A DNA stretch of 64,000 nucleotides from Balneolaceae bacterium (lineage in GTDB: Bacteria; Bacteroidota; Rhodothermia; Balneolales; Balneolaceae): NCBI GenBank assembly GCA_017643365.1, contig JAEPNO010000010.1:1-64000 (forward strand), read 5' to 3'. Below the pieces are notes generated by a model that was given only the letters and a program-made list of their open reading frames with translations, made no database searches and was not told the DNA's origin. Both the position numbers and the translations under genes were made by a program. This document shows positions 46,209 through 55,589 of this stretch, one piece after another. Every line of letters starts with the position of its first letter. The stretch's first letter is position 1.

Positions 46209-46263
46209 AAAAATACATTGGCTTTCATCAGCAGATAAATTAGGACTTAAAAAAAGAGAAAGA

Positions 46264-46845
46264 ATGGCAGCAGTTGAATCAATGATGGTTGAATTGGGCA
46301 CTAAAGCACCATCGTTTAAATTACCTAGTGTGACAGGTGGTAATGTTGAATTATATAGATACGCAAAGAACTCGAAAGGAACAGTAATCCTGTTTATATG
46401 CAATCACTGTCCGTATGTGATGCACATAAATGCAAAATTGGTTGAAATCGCCAACAAATACATTCAACGTGGCATAGCATTTATTGCTATTAGCTCGAAT
46501 GATGTTGAAAAATATCCGGCAGATTCGCCTGAGGAAATGAAAAAGCTTTCCAAAAATGAGGGTTTCCAATTTCCTTATTTATATGACGAATCACAGGAAG
46601 TGGCAAAGGCCTACGAAGCCGCGTGCACGCCTGATCTATATGTGTTTGATGGAGACCTTAAATTAACGTATCGAGGCCAATTTGATGACAGCAGGCCCGG
46701 TAATGGAAAAGAAGTTACCGGTAGCGACTTACAACAAGCAATCGAAGCTATTCTGAATAATAATGCGCCGATTGAACCTCAAGTCCCAAGTATTGGCTGC
46801 AATATTAAATGGAAACCAGGTAATGAACCTTCATATTTTGGCTAA
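46264..46845 (+). CDS. Thioredoxin-like/AhpC-TSA family protein
   Basis: A 193-residue redoxin-fold protein. The motif ILFICNHCPYVMHINAKL has a CxxC (Cys-Asn-His-Cys) active site, and AFIAISSNDVEKYPADSPEE and EACTPDLYVFDGDLKL (cis-Pro) complete the fold. There is no signal peptide, so it is cytoplasmic. Its TAA abuts the pdxH ATG (TAAATG), making it the first gene of a tightly packed operon. The substrate is unknown. Confidence 0.88.
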   Translation: MAAVESMMVELGTKAPSFKLPSVTGGNVELYRYAKNSKGTVILFICNHCPYVMHINAKLVEIANKYIQRGIAFIAISSNDVEKYPADSPEEMKKLSKNEGFQFPYLYDESQEVAKAYEAACTPDLYVFDGDLKLTYRGQFDDSRPGNGKEVTGSDLQQAIEAILNNNAPIEPQVPSIGCNIKWKPGNEPSYFG

Positions 46846-47490
46846 ATGAAAGAAAAAACGCTTCAGGATCTGCGGTTAGATTACACAAAGCATAGCCTTG
46901 ATGAATCGGACGTAAATAAAAACCCATTCATGCAATTTGAATCATGGTTTGAAGAAGCATTGAAAGCAGAAGTGCGAGAAGCCAATGCATTTACGCTTTC
47001 TACGGTTGATGTAGCTTCAAAACCTCATTCACGCATAGTTTTGCTGAAAGGATTAGAAGGCAATGAGTTCAAATTCTACACCAATTATGCCAGCGACAAA
47101 GGCAAAGAGATTGCTGATAACCCGAATGTTTCGATGTGTTTCTTTTGGCGGGAGCTTGAGCGACAAGTTCGAATAGATGGAGTAGCGAAAAAATTATCAG
47201 AAGCAGAAAGTGAAGCTTATTTCAAATCACGTCCACATCTGAGTCAGATTGGAGCACATGCCTCTCATCAAAGTTCAGTTGTTCCGAATAGAGAATATCT
47301 GGATGACACTTTCCAAAAAATGAAGAATTCATTCGAAGAAGGAAAAGTGCCAAAACCGTCTTTTTGGGGTGGGTATGCTATTTCGCCAATTTATTTCGAA
47401 TTCTGGCAGGGCAGGGCATCACGCCTGCATGATAGAATTGCTTACGTTCTGGATGAAGGAAATTGGAAGATTAAACGCCTTTCACCGTAA
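46846..47490 (+). CDS. pdxH: Pyridoxamine 5'-phosphate oxidase
   Basis: FMN enzyme that oxidises pyridoxine or pyridoxamine 5'-phosphate to pyridoxal phosphate. The 214-residue protein has the signatures AFTLSTVDVASKPHSRIVLLKG, FKFYTNYASDKGKEIADNP, CFFWRELERQVRIDGVA and the C-terminal EFWQGRASRLHDRIAY. It abuts both neighbours (TAAATG at each junction), so redoxin, pdxH and trmB form one transcript. Confidence 0.96.
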   Translation: MKEKTLQDLRLDYTKHSLDESDVNKNPFMQFESWFEEALKAEVREANAFTLSTVDVASKPHSRIVLLKGLEGNEFKFYTNYASDKGKEIADNPNVSMCFFWRELERQVRIDGVAKKLSEAESEAYFKSRPHLSQIGAHASHQSSVVPNREYLDDTFQKMKNSFEEGKVPKPSFWGGYAISPIYFEFWQGRASRLHDRIAYVLDEGNWKIKRLSP

Positions 47491-48147
47491 ATGCCTAAGA
47501 TTAAAGAAAAGCGAATGAAGGCACTGGAACACATGGATAATGTGTTCCTTTGGAAGAATTACAACAGTGCTAATCCATTTCCGAAAGGAACCTGGAACTC
47601 CCATATTTTTAAGAACGATAATCCGATAGTGCTGGAACTTGCATGCGGTAAAGGCGAGTATTCGGTTGGATTGGGTGAGATGCATCCCAAAAAAAATTTT
47701 GTAGGCTTCGATTTAAAAGGAAATCGCATTTGGGTTGGAGCGACCAGTGCCTTAGAAAAAAAACTAGATAATGTTCGTTTTTTCCGAGCATACATCGACC
47801 ACTTATACGACTTTTTTGCACCCAATGAAGTGGATGAAATTTGGATCATTTTCCCAGATCCGCAACTAAAAAAGGATCGTAAAAAACTGACATCTCCAAA
47901 GTTTTTGGATGTGTACCGACCACTTTTAAAGCCCGGTGGCACCATCAATTTGAAGACAGATAGTCCAGAATTGTACGAATTTACTTTAGAAACCATCAAT
48001 GAGCTTGGGCTAAAGCTGCATCGAAATGTTGAAGATGTACATCGCGATCGCCCCGATGATCCGGAGCTTCAAATTCGCACGTATTACGAAGGCATGCACT
48101 TGGAGCGGGGACGAACAATTCGGTTTCTTTCTTTTTCGCTGGATTAA
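47491..48147 (+). CDS. trmB: tRNA (guanine-N7)-methyltransferase
   Basis: Methylates G46 of tRNA with S-adenosylmethionine. The 218-residue protein has the SAM loop VLELACGKGEYSVGLGEMHP, FVGFDLKGNRIWVGA, the substrate segment EIWIIFPDPQLKKDRKKLTS, and LKPGGTINLKTDSPELYEF. It is the last gene of the redoxin-pdxH-trmB unit and ends in a 4-bp overlap with the convergent beta-propeller gene. Confidence 0.94.
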   Translation: MPKIKEKRMKALEHMDNVFLWKNYNSANPFPKGTWNSHIFKNDNPIVLELACGKGEYSVGLGEMHPKKNFVGFDLKGNRIWVGATSALEKKLDNVRFFRAYIDHLYDFFAPNEVDEIWIIFPDPQLKKDRKKLTSPKFLDVYRPLLKPGGTINLKTDSPELYEFTLETINELGLKLHRNVEDVHRDRPDDPELQIRTYYEGMHLERGRTIRFLSFSLD

Positions 48148-49091
48148 TCTTCTAGCTGATATTCATAAATAGTGGAGATTGTGCCGTTTTTGCCAAGTTT
48201 CCGAATTCGGGGAATAAGTTCATTATCGTCTCGATTCCAAAATTTCCACCAAGCACCGTCACCTATAGTTGATTCTAGCACATATAGCTCACCTTGGTAG
48301 ATATCAACACCACTGGGTGACCATGGACCTTCGGATTTTAGCAAGGTAGAAACATCACCGGAAGGACTCACCTTCAGAACCCGACGATTTCCATAATACG
48401 CGAGATATACATTTCCGGAATCATCAATGCACATATCGAACAGGATGTTTGCTCCTCGGAATGGGATGTTTTCGGGATCATTATCTTTCAGAGAGTTGGC
48501 GATTAATTTTAATCCAGTTTCCGATTTTTTGTAAAGAGCATTATCAGCAACTAAATAAAGTGTGCCATCTCCATCAATACTCACCAGATCGATCCGATTG
48601 ATGGTTCTACCAAGGTCGATTTCACTAGCCGTTGAGTTTTTTTGAAGTGAAAAAAGTTGGCCATCTCTGGCAAAGTAAAGAGTGCTATCGTTGGCTATTG
48701 CATAGGCCTGAATGTGAAATGCATTCGAATAATTTTTCGCCGGATTAACTTGAGAAATCGAATCAGAATGTATCTCCCAAAGCATATTTCGATAAGAGGG
48801 TGATTGCCCCGAACGCTCTGCTGCCAAAACATATCGGCTTGGAGAACGGCTAAGGATTATGTCACTCGGTGAATATCGAGAATTTAGTATTTGCTGAGTG
48901 TTTCCGTCTTGATCAATCATCCAAACACACGCGTAGTGATGGTCGTCTACTATTGGGCAAGTGAAAGTGAAATACACATTTCCATCACTATCGATAACCA
49001 AGCCACCCCAAGGATGAGCCTCTAGTACACTGTTCGAACCAAAAAAGCCGAAAGTAAAAGTGAGAACTAAAAGGGAAAGGATTAAGCGCAT
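48144..49091 (-). CDS. Exported beta-propeller (NHL-like) protein
   Basis: A 315-residue protein with a signal peptide (about 1-25). Repeated blades carry patterns such as LVIDSDGNVYFTF, VSIDGDGTLYLVADNALYK, MCIDDSGNVYLAYYGNRRVL and SPSGVDIYQGELYVLEST, giving about six propeller blades of the NHL/SMP-30 type. No catalytic residues are evident, so the role is unknown. It overlaps trmB tail-to-tail. Confidence 0.75.
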   Translation of the reverse strand: MRLILSLLVLTFTFGFFGSNSVLEAHPWGGLVIDSDGNVYFTFTCPIVDDHHYACVWMIDQDGNTQQILNSRYSPSDIILSRSPSRYVLAAERSGQSPSYRNMLWEIHSDSISQVNPAKNYSNAFHIQAYAIANDSTLYFARDGQLFSLQKNSTASEIDLGRTINRIDLVSIDGDGTLYLVADNALYKKSETGLKLIANSLKDNDPENIPFRGANILFDMCIDDSGNVYLAYYGNRRVLKVSPSGDVSTLLKSEGPWSPSGVDIYQGELYVLESTIGDGAWWKFWNRDDNELIPRIRKLGKNGTISTIYEYQLED

Positions 49092-49218
49092 ATTTTTCTC
49101 TTATCACACGCAATGAACAAAGAAAGATTCAAGGAATCATATTTTTTTACTAACAGAATTAAGACTATTGATTTTCTCATTCAATAGCGTAACTTAACAG
49201 TGTTAACCAATTGTACAA

Positions 49219-49821
49219 ATGTCGAACAACCAATCTAGTTTAAGAGATAAAATTCTCGAAGCAAGTCGAAATGTGCTTTTTACGAAAGGCTATGATGCTT
49301 TATCGATGCGAAAAATCGGAAAGGAAATAGGTGTTTCTGCAACCAGCATCTATTTGTATTTCAAGAGTAAAGATCACTTAGTGCATACCATTATCGAAGA
49401 ATCGGTTGAGGAATTAAGTGAAGCGATTGAAAAGGGTGCCGGACTTGTGACAGGCACCATCGCCAAATTTGAAGCCATAATCCGCAGTTATGTCGACTTC
49501 GCGTTAGAACAGCCTGAAAAATATCAGGTTATCTACATGATTCGCTCCGATGCAATGGGGCGATATCCGAAAGATAAATTTAGGAAAGCTCGCCGTGGAT
49601 ATACGCTGTTAGAATCTGTTATTCGCCAGGGGATAGAAGAGAAGGCAATGGAATTGGATGATCCAATGATTGCAGCTTACTCAATCTGGGCGCAGTTGCA
49701 TGGTATAATTTCGGTTGTTTATAACCAACGTTTAGACAGCAGGATCGATCAAGACAAATTTATCGAAGAGTCGATCGAGCATATTGTACAAGGTTTTTTA
49801 ATTCGAACAACAACTACTTAA
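49219..49821 (+). CDS. TetR/AcrR family transcriptional regulator
   Basis: A 200-residue repressor with an N-terminal helix-turn-helix (RDKILEASRNVLFTKGYDAL, SMRKIGKEIGVSATSIYLYF). The C-terminal ligand domain includes AYSIWAQLHGIISVVYNQRL. The acyl-CoA dehydrogenase gene follows after 10 bp, so it most likely regulates fatty-acid degradation in answer to acyl-CoA. That role is inferred from position. Confidence 0.9.
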   Translation: MSNNQSSLRDKILEASRNVLFTKGYDALSMRKIGKEIGVSATSIYLYFKSKDHLVHTIIEESVEELSEAIEKGAGLVTGTIAKFEAIIRSYVDFALEQPEKYQVIYMIRSDAMGRYPKDKFRKARRGYTLLESVIRQGIEEKAMELDDPMIAAYSIWAQLHGIISVVYNQRLDSRIDQDKFIEESIEHIVQGFLIRTTTT

Positions 49822-49831
49822 TCCCACACAA

Positions 49832-52318
49832 ATGAATACAATTGTTGAATATTTTGGGTTTCTATCTCAGTTTCCCATTGCAGCAGTAGTTGCCTCAGCC
49901 ATCATATTGGCAATGATTTTTGCCTACACAGGAGCGCCACTATGGTTATGGGCAATTTCCGGCTACACTTTACTATTCGGTTTTAATGCCCCCGCTTGGA
50001 TGTTAATTACTTATACCGTATTAGCTCTCGTTTTTAACGTGCCGGCCATCAGAAGAACGTTGCTCAGTTCGCCTATTATGAAACTGATGGAAGCGTTGAA
50101 TTTCTTGCCAACCATTTCAGAAACAGAGCGAACAGCGATCGATGCCGGAACTGTTTGGGTGGATGGAGAGCTTTTTTCCGGCAAACCTGATTTCAAGCGA
50201 ATTCTGGATGAACCCTATCCTGAGTTAACCAAAGACGAACAGGATTTTTTAGATAATCAGGTGGAAGCGCTTTGCTCGAAAGTTACCGACTGGGATATCT
50301 TTGTTGATAAAGACTTCCCTGAAGAAGCGTGGGATTACATGCGCAAAGAAGGCTTTTTTGGGCTGATAATTCCGAAGAAGTTTGGCGGACACGAGTTTTC
50401 TGCCACGGCACATAGTGCAATTGTTGCAAAACTTGCTTCGAGATCAGGACCTTTGGCTACTACCGTGATGGTTCCAAACTCATTAGGTCCTGCCGAGTTA
50501 TTGATGCACTACGGAACCGATCAACAAAAAGAATATTACTTGCCAAGACTGGCTGCAGGTGTTGAAATGCCGTGTTTTGCACTAACCGAACCAAATGCTG
50601 GCTCGGATGCAGGTGGAATGGAAGCCCATGGAACCGTAATTAAAGGTGAGGATGGCGAGCTTTATCTAAAACTAAATTGGAATAAGCGCTATATCACTTT
50701 AGCAGCTATTTCTACTGTGTTAGGTTTGGCGTTTAAACTTTCAGATCCCGATAACTTATTGGGCAAAGGAAAAGAACTGGGTATAACATGCGCATTGATT
50801 CCAAGCGACACCAAAGGCGTTGTAATCGGAAGACGACATGACCCACTGGGAGTTCCATTTTATAACTGCCCAACTCAAGGCCACGATGTAGTTGTTCCGA
50901 TTGATGCAATTATTGGCGGAAAAGAAGGAGCCGGAAATGGCTGGCGTATGTTGATGGAATCCCTCGCCGTTGGACGCGGAATTTCACTTCCTGCTCAAGG
51001 ATTAGGAGGAGCAAAATTATCGACTCGAGTTGTTGGTGCTTATGCCCTCATACGTAAGCAATTTGGCTTAAACATCGGGAAATTCGAAGGTATTGAAGAG
51101 CCGATGGCTCGAATTGGTGGCTATACTTATATGATGGAAGCTGCTCGAAAATTCACCACCGGTGGACTGGATAAAGGCGCTAAACCAGCTGTAGTAACCG
51201 CCATAGCTAAATATAATTTTACTGAACGTACTCGAGAAATTATCAACGATGCAATGGATGTGGTCGGTGGATCAGGGATTTCACGCGGTCCGCGGAACGT
51301 GTTTGCCAATGGTTATATCTCGTTGCCAATTGCTATTACGGTGGAAGGAGCAAATATTCTTACGCGAACCTTGATGATCTTTGGTCAGGGCGCAATTCGA
51401 TGCCATCCTTACGCACTCAACGAAATCAATGCGCTTACTTCCGGTGATGTAAAAGCATTCGATAAGAATTTCTGGGCACACATCGGGCACGTAGGCCGAA
51501 ATAAAGCCAGAGCGTTTATGCTAAGCATAACGCGTGGACGATTAGCCGGATCGCCGGTTAGCGGACCATCAGCTAAATACTTTCGTAGATTGGCGTGGGC
51601 GTCTGCATCGTTCGCATTCTTGGCAGATATCGCATTGGGTTCCTATGGTGGAGCACTAAAAATGAAAGAGAAGATCGCCGGTCGATATGCTGATATCTTA
51701 AGTAATATGTATCTGGCTGCTTCAACACTACGTAGATTTGAAGCTGAAGGTCGCCGTAAAGAAGACGAAGCATTTTTCCATTGGAGCATGAATTATATGT
51801 TCTATCAAATGCAGGTGGCTTTCGAAGGGATTTTGAGTGAGATTAAAGTACCGGGCTTAAGCTGGGTATTTCGCCTTGCCGGAGTTTGGGGTAGACTAAA
51901 CCCAATTGGAACATATCCTTCGGATAAATTAGGGCAACAAGTAGCTCAGGCAATGCAAAGATGGGGCGAACAACGCGATAATATGACGGATGGAATTTAC
52001 CTTCCTAACGATCCTACCGACGCTGTAGGCAGATACGAGCACACTATGAAGCTCATTCATGATGCCGATTCTATTTATCGTAAACTTCACATTTCGGTGA
52101 AAAAACGAGAACTCCCGAAAGGCAAAGTGATTGATATGATCGATCCTGCGCTAGAGAAAAATATTATCACCAAAGAAGAAGCTGAAAAAGTGAGGAAAGC
52201 AGAGATTGCTCGCAACGATGCCATTCAGGTTGATGATTTCACTCAGGAAGAGTTTATGGCAGAAACTGTGCGTTCCCCGCACGGAAAAGGGCTTTTATCG
52301 GAAGATGTAGCTGGATAA
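49832..52318 (+). CDS. fadE: Acyl-CoA dehydrogenase FadE type
   Basis: An 828-residue FadE-type acyl-CoA dehydrogenase with two N-terminal membrane helices (VVASAIILAMIFAYTGAPLW, GFNAPAWMLITYTVLALVF). The FAD dehydrogenase domain follows (LTEPNAGSDAGGMEAHGTVI, VVGGSGISRGPRNVFANGY, ITVEGANILTRTLMIFGQGA), with a long C-terminal DUF1974 extension. It catalyses the first step of beta-oxidation at the membrane. It is co-directional with the TetR gene, 10 bp away. Confidence 0.93.
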   Translation: MNTIVEYFGFLSQFPIAAVVASAIILAMIFAYTGAPLWLWAISGYTLLFGFNAPAWMLITYTVLALVFNVPAIRRTLLSSPIMKLMEALNFLPTISETERTAIDAGTVWVDGELFSGKPDFKRILDEPYPELTKDEQDFLDNQVEALCSKVTDWDIFVDKDFPEEAWDYMRKEGFFGLIIPKKFGGHEFSATAHSAIVAKLASRSGPLATTVMVPNSLGPAELLMHYGTDQQKEYYLPRLAAGVEMPCFALTEPNAGSDAGGMEAHGTVIKGEDGELYLKLNWNKRYITLAAISTVLGLAFKLSDPDNLLGKGKELGITCALIPSDTKGVVIGRRHDPLGVPFYNCPTQGHDVVVPIDAIIGGKEGAGNGWRMLMESLAVGRGISLPAQGLGGAKLSTRVVGAYALIRKQFGLNIGKFEGIEEPMARIGGYTYMMEAARKFTTGGLDKGAKPAVVTAIAKYNFTERTREIINDAMDVVGGSGISRGPRNVFANGYISLPIAITVEGANILTRTLMIFGQGAIRCHPYALNEINALTSGDVKAFDKNFWAHIGHVGRNKARAFMLSITRGRLAGSPVSGPSAKYFRRLAWASASFAFLADIALGSYGGALKMKEKIAGRYADILSNMYLAASTLRRFEAEGRRKEDEAFFHWSMNYMFYQMQVAFEGILSEIKVPGLSWVFRLAGVWGRLNPIGTYPSDKLGQQVAQAMQRWGEQRDNMTDGIYLPNDPTDAVGRYEHTMKLIHDADSIYRKLHISVKKRELPKGKVIDMIDPALEKNIITKEEAEKVRKAEIARNDAIQVDDFTQEEFMAETVRSPHGKGLLSEDVAG

Positions 52319-52338
52319 ATAGAACCGGATTTAGAACG

Positions 52339-52408
52339 AAAGCAGAATCATCTGCTATCTCAATACGTTAAAGGGTGTAGAGATAGTTAGATATTCTGCT
52401 TTTTTGTT
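52339..52408 (+). terminator. Terminator of the tetR-fadE operon
   Basis: AAAGCAGAAT pairs with ATTCTGCTTT, and inside it CTATCTC pairs with GAGATAG, giving a long interrupted stem followed by a T-run. Confidence 0.8.
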
Positions 52409-52500
52409 TTATTTAGTGTTTTTATCTAAAATATGACCAATCACTGGATGATGTATCTTTTGATAATCACATTTATTAGTATAAATACACAGAGTTAGCA

Positions 52501-52971
52501 ATGCAGTCAGTACGTTTAGACGACATCGATAAAGAAATCCTGAGAATCCTTCAAAAAGAGGGGAGGATTTCAAATAAAGATCTAGCAGAACGAATTAATC
52601 TGACAACCACTCCAACTTTGGAACGGGTTCGACGCCTGGAACGGGAAGGAGTGATCAGCGGATACGAAGCAAAAGTGAATCCTGAAACAATAGATTTGAG
52701 GCTCAACGCTTTTGTAACAATCACCTTAAGTGCGCACCGGCTTCGGTTGCTGGATGAATTTACTAGCGCAGTGAAGGCAATCCCGGAAATATTGGCTTGT
52801 TACAATACTACCGGAGATGGTGATTTTCTGCTGCATATCGTTGCTAAAGATGTGGAAGACTACGAGAGCATCATGCGAACAAAGCTGGCTACATTGCCCG
52901 ATGTTCAACGCATGTACACAAGCATTGTATTAAATGTGATAAAAGAACAAACAAACATCCCAATACCATGA
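52501..52971 (+). CDS. Lrp/AsnC family transcriptional regulator
   Basis: A 156-residue feast/famine regulator. The helix-turn-helix (DIDKEILRILQKEGRISNKD, LAERINLTTTPTLERVRRLE) is followed by a RAM ligand domain (NAFVTITLSAHRL, ILACYNTTGDGDFLLHIVAK). It overlaps the methionine gamma-lyase-like gene by 4 bp and so probably controls it in answer to an amino acid. Members of this type often sense methionine or branched-chain amino acids. Confidence 0.93.
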   Translation: MQSVRLDDIDKEILRILQKEGRISNKDLAERINLTTTPTLERVRRLEREGVISGYEAKVNPETIDLRLNAFVTITLSAHRLRLLDEFTSAVKAIPEILACYNTTGDGDFLLHIVAKDVEDYESIMRTKLATLPDVQRMYTSIVLNVIKEQTNIPIP

Positions 52972-54194
52972 TTTCATCCAAAGAAAAGAACACCACCATC
53001 GCAACAGCCGCAGTTCATGCCGGCGAACGCGATTTTGATCAATACGGATCTCATATCAATCCAATTTATCAAACGTCTACTTTTGTTTTCAGGGATGTAG
53101 ATGCAGGTGCCAAAGCTTTTCAAGGTGAAGAGGATGGCGCATCGCACATTTATTCTCGGCTTGGAAATCCAACCGTAGAAAAATTAGAGCGAGCCATTGC
53201 AGAGTTAGAAGCTTACGGTTTGCCTGATCAGAATGCTTACACCGGAATGGCTTTTGGCAGTGGGATGGCTGCCATCACCACCGGAATTATTGCAGCAGCT
53301 CGGGGCGGACACATCATAGCGCAAGATGCATTGTACGGATGTACCAGCCAGTTTTTGGATTTAGAAGTCCCTGAGCTTGGAATGTCGCGTTCTTTTGTTG
53401 ATGTGAGCGACTTATTCCTCTTGGAAATGGAATTGAAAAAGAATCCGGGAACTAAGTTGGTTTATATCGAGAGTATTGCAAACCCAACGATGACGGTGGC
53501 TGATTTACCAAATATTGCGGCTATGGCACATCAACATGGGGCGCTTTTGATGGTGGATAACACTTTTGCCACACCATATCACATGCAACCGCTTAAACAT
53601 GGCGCTGATATTATTGCGCATTCTACCACAAAATATTTGGGTGGACATGGTTCTGTGATTGGCGGAGCCTTAGTTCTAAAGTCTGAGTTAATCGAAGAAA
53701 CGAGTTTACATAAATTCCGCAAGAATCTAGGTGGAATTGCTGCTCCAATGGATGCATGGCTCCTCAGCAATGGGGTAAAGACTTTGCCACTTCGAATGCA
53801 AAAACATGCCGAAAATGGATTAAAAGTAGCCCAGTTTTTGGAAATGCATCCGGCTGTTGATCAAGTTTGGTACCCGGGATTGAAATCACATCCACAATAT
53901 GATTTAGCGAACGAAATCATGACAAATGGTTTCGGAGGCGTGCTTTCTTTTGAGCTGAAAGGCGGTTTTGAAGCCGGAAAATCTCTTATGAATTCAGTTA
54001 AACTTTGCACTTTGGCAGTTAGTCTCGGAACGGTTGATACGCTGATTCAACACCCTGCTTCAATGACACATTCGGTAATGGATCCTGAGCTTCGATTAGA
54101 AGCCGGAATAACTGACGGTATGGTTCGTCTTGCTGTTGGCATCGAAGACGCCGAAGACATTATCCACGATCTCGAGCAAGCGCTCGAAGGATAA
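52968..54194 (+). CDS. Cys/Met metabolism PLP enzyme (methionine gamma-lyase-like)
   Basis: A 408-residue trans-sulfuration family enzyme. Motifs are YGSHINPIYQTSTFVF, YSRLGNPTVEKLERAIAELE, GMAAITTGIIAAARGGHI, LLMVDNTFATPYHMQP and IIAHSTTKYLGGHGSVIGGA, where the lysine near 221 binds PLP. The family includes methionine gamma-lyase and cystathionine gamma-lyase/synthase. Coupling to an Lrp regulator and no neighbouring metB/C partner favour the gamma-lyase role; the substrate is inferred. Confidence 0.88.
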   Translation: MISSKEKNTTIATAAVHAGERDFDQYGSHINPIYQTSTFVFRDVDAGAKAFQGEEDGASHIYSRLGNPTVEKLERAIAELEAYGLPDQNAYTGMAFGSGMAAITTGIIAAARGGHIIAQDALYGCTSQFLDLEVPELGMSRSFVDVSDLFLLEMELKKNPGTKLVYIESIANPTMTVADLPNIAAMAHQHGALLMVDNTFATPYHMQPLKHGADIIAHSTTKYLGGHGSVIGGALVLKSELIEETSLHKFRKNLGGIAAPMDAWLLSNGVKTLPLRMQKHAENGLKVAQFLEMHPAVDQVWYPGLKSHPQYDLANEIMTNGFGGVLSFELKGGFEAGKSLMNSVKLCTLAVSLGTVDTLIQHPASMTHSVMDPELRLEAGITDGMVRLAVGIEDAEDIIHDLEQALEG

Positions 54195-54199
54195 ATGTT

Positions 54200-54256
54200 A
54201 AGTGTTAAATGCTAAATTAGAAATTGAATCCATTTAAAAATTAGCATTTAACACTT
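54200..54256. terminator. Perfect 16-bp inverted repeat between convergent genes
   Basis: AAGTGTTAAATGCTAA (54200-54215) and TTAGCATTTAACACTT (54241-54256) are perfect inverted repeats with a 25-nt loop, between the gamma-lyase gene and the TPM gene. Each arm is built of a 7-bp period (GTTAAGT, GTTAAAT, GCTAAAT), so it may be a repeat serving as a bidirectional terminator. Confidence 0.65.
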
Positions 54257-54274
54257 TTAATTCCGCTTAGCGGA

Positions 54275-55084
54275 TTACCAACTACCGCCGGCGCCACCTC
54301 CACCGGAGCCAAATCCACCGCCTCCGCCGAAGCCTCCGAATCCACCTCCGCCACCGGAACCGAATCCTCCGCCTCCACCAAAGCCGGAACCACCACCACG
54401 ATTTCTGCCACCGCCAAAAATTTGGCTCCAGAAAATAGCTTCGATAACGTCGTCTGCACCAATGGTTCGCTTTCCTCCGCGAGGTCGTCCACCTTTCGAA
54501 ACTAGAAAAATGATGATAACTATGATGATGATAATCACGTCAATTGGAATACCACCGCCGCCATTTCCTCTTGTATCGTAAGTGGTGCCAAATCCTTCAA
54601 ATTCACCCGCTGCCAGCTGAATCATAGCATCCGATGCGCGATCAAGTCCGGCATACACGGTTCCGCTTCGAAGATTCGGAATCAAAATATCCTGCACGAT
54701 TCGATTTGCCATTGCATCAGGAATAGCACCTTCTAAACCATATCCAACTTCGATTTTCAGCTCGCGATCTTGCTCTGAGATCAGTATCAATACACCATTG
54801 TAACGATCGCCTTCCCACATGCGCCAGGTGTTGAACAATTCAGTGGCTACTTCCTCTCTTGAATTACCTTCCAAGCTCTCGATGATTGCTACAGAAATCA
54901 CATTCGAAGTGCTGTCACGGTAGGCTCTGAGCTTACGTTCAAGTTGATTCTCCTCATTTGGAGAAAGCATATTGGCGTAGTCGTTTACATGTCCGCTCGG
55001 GCGTTGAGGCAAAAAATCCAGATTTTGCCCAATAGCTGGAATCGAAACGAAAATCAATAAAAGAGAAACTATGTATTTACGCAT
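54275..55084 (-). CDS. TPM domain protein with Gly-rich C-terminus (YgcG-like)
   Basis: Exported protein of about 269 residues. The start is set at the ATG 55084 (MRKYIVSLLLIFVSIPAIGQ as signal peptide). The TPM domain runs about 20-160 (NDYANMLSPNEENQLERKLR, VSVAIIESLEG, YNGVLILISEQDRELKIEVG, YGLEGAIPDAMANRIVQDIL). A membrane helix (VIIIIIVIIIFLV) and an extreme Gly/Ser/Phe tail rich in GGGGFG follow. The gene follows a shorter TPM gene that overlaps it by 8 bp, and a lemA gene lies upstream, the usual LemA-TPM grouping. Confidence 0.88.
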   Translation of the reverse strand: MRKYIVSLLLIFVSIPAIGQNLDFLPQRPSGHVNDYANMLSPNEENQLERKLRAYRDSTSNVISVAIIESLEGNSREEVATELFNTWRMWEGDRYNGVLILISEQDRELKIEVGYGLEGAIPDAMANRIVQDILIPNLRSGTVYAGLDRASDAMIQLAAGEFEGFGTTYDTRGNGGGGIPIDVIIIIIVIIIFLVSKGGRPRGGKRTIGADDVIEAIFWSQIFGGGRNRGGGSGFGGGGGFGSGGGGGFGGFGGGGGFGSGGGGAGGSW

Positions 55085-55520
55085 CGCTTTCTCCATAACT
55101 AATGTCATCTGATAACTCGTTTTTATCGTCGGTTTGATAAGGGAAGTTATCCTTCAATTTATCACCGATCATCAAGATGGCTTCGCTTAAACCTGTTTCG
55201 AAATCCCCGGCCTGGAAATATTTAGTCATACGTTTTAGAACGTCATCCCAAAAATTTTGGCCAACTTTGGTATGGATACCCTCATCACCCCAAACGGCTA
55301 TTTTATGATCTTTAATGGCTACATACACAATCACGCCATTTCGAAGTTCGGTTTCGTGCATGTGCAACTCACCAAAAACTTCGATTGCTCTCTTTATAGG
55401 ATCATCACCTTTGCAGCGATCTTCCAAATGAACACGTATCTCTCCTGAGGTGTTGGTTTCGGCTTCCTTGATGGCAGCCATAACGTGTTTTTCTTGTTCC
55501 TTGGATAATAATCTGGCCAT
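55077..55520 (-). CDS. TPM domain protein (cytoplasmic, single domain)
   Basis: A 147-residue protein lacking a signal peptide. It has the TPM pattern: LLSKEQEKHVMAAIKEAETN, GEIRVHLEDRC, LRNGVIVYVAIKDHKIAVWG, GDEGIHTKVGQNFWDDVLKR and FETGLSEAILMIGDKLKDNF. It overlaps the YgcG-like gene by 8 bp and lies after lemA. The function of the set is unknown; it is often linked to envelope maintenance. Confidence 0.88.
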   Translation of the reverse strand: MARLLSKEQEKHVMAAIKEAETNTSGEIRVHLEDRCKGDDPIKRAIEVFGELHMHETELRNGVIVYVAIKDHKIAVWGDEGIHTKVGQNFWDDVLKRMTKYFQAGDFETGLSEAILMIGDKLKDNFPYQTDDKNELSDDISYGESDA

Positions 55521-55589
55521 AATAACAACAAATGACGAACGACGGCGGACAAACGGTGGTCGTCTGCCTGTCGTCGTTAGTCGTTAAAA

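Noticed and set aside
54241-54492. Minus-strand frame rich in Ala, Val and Glu
   Set aside because: It is the shifted reading of the Gly-rich tail of the TPM protein; the low-complexity repeat keeps other frames open.
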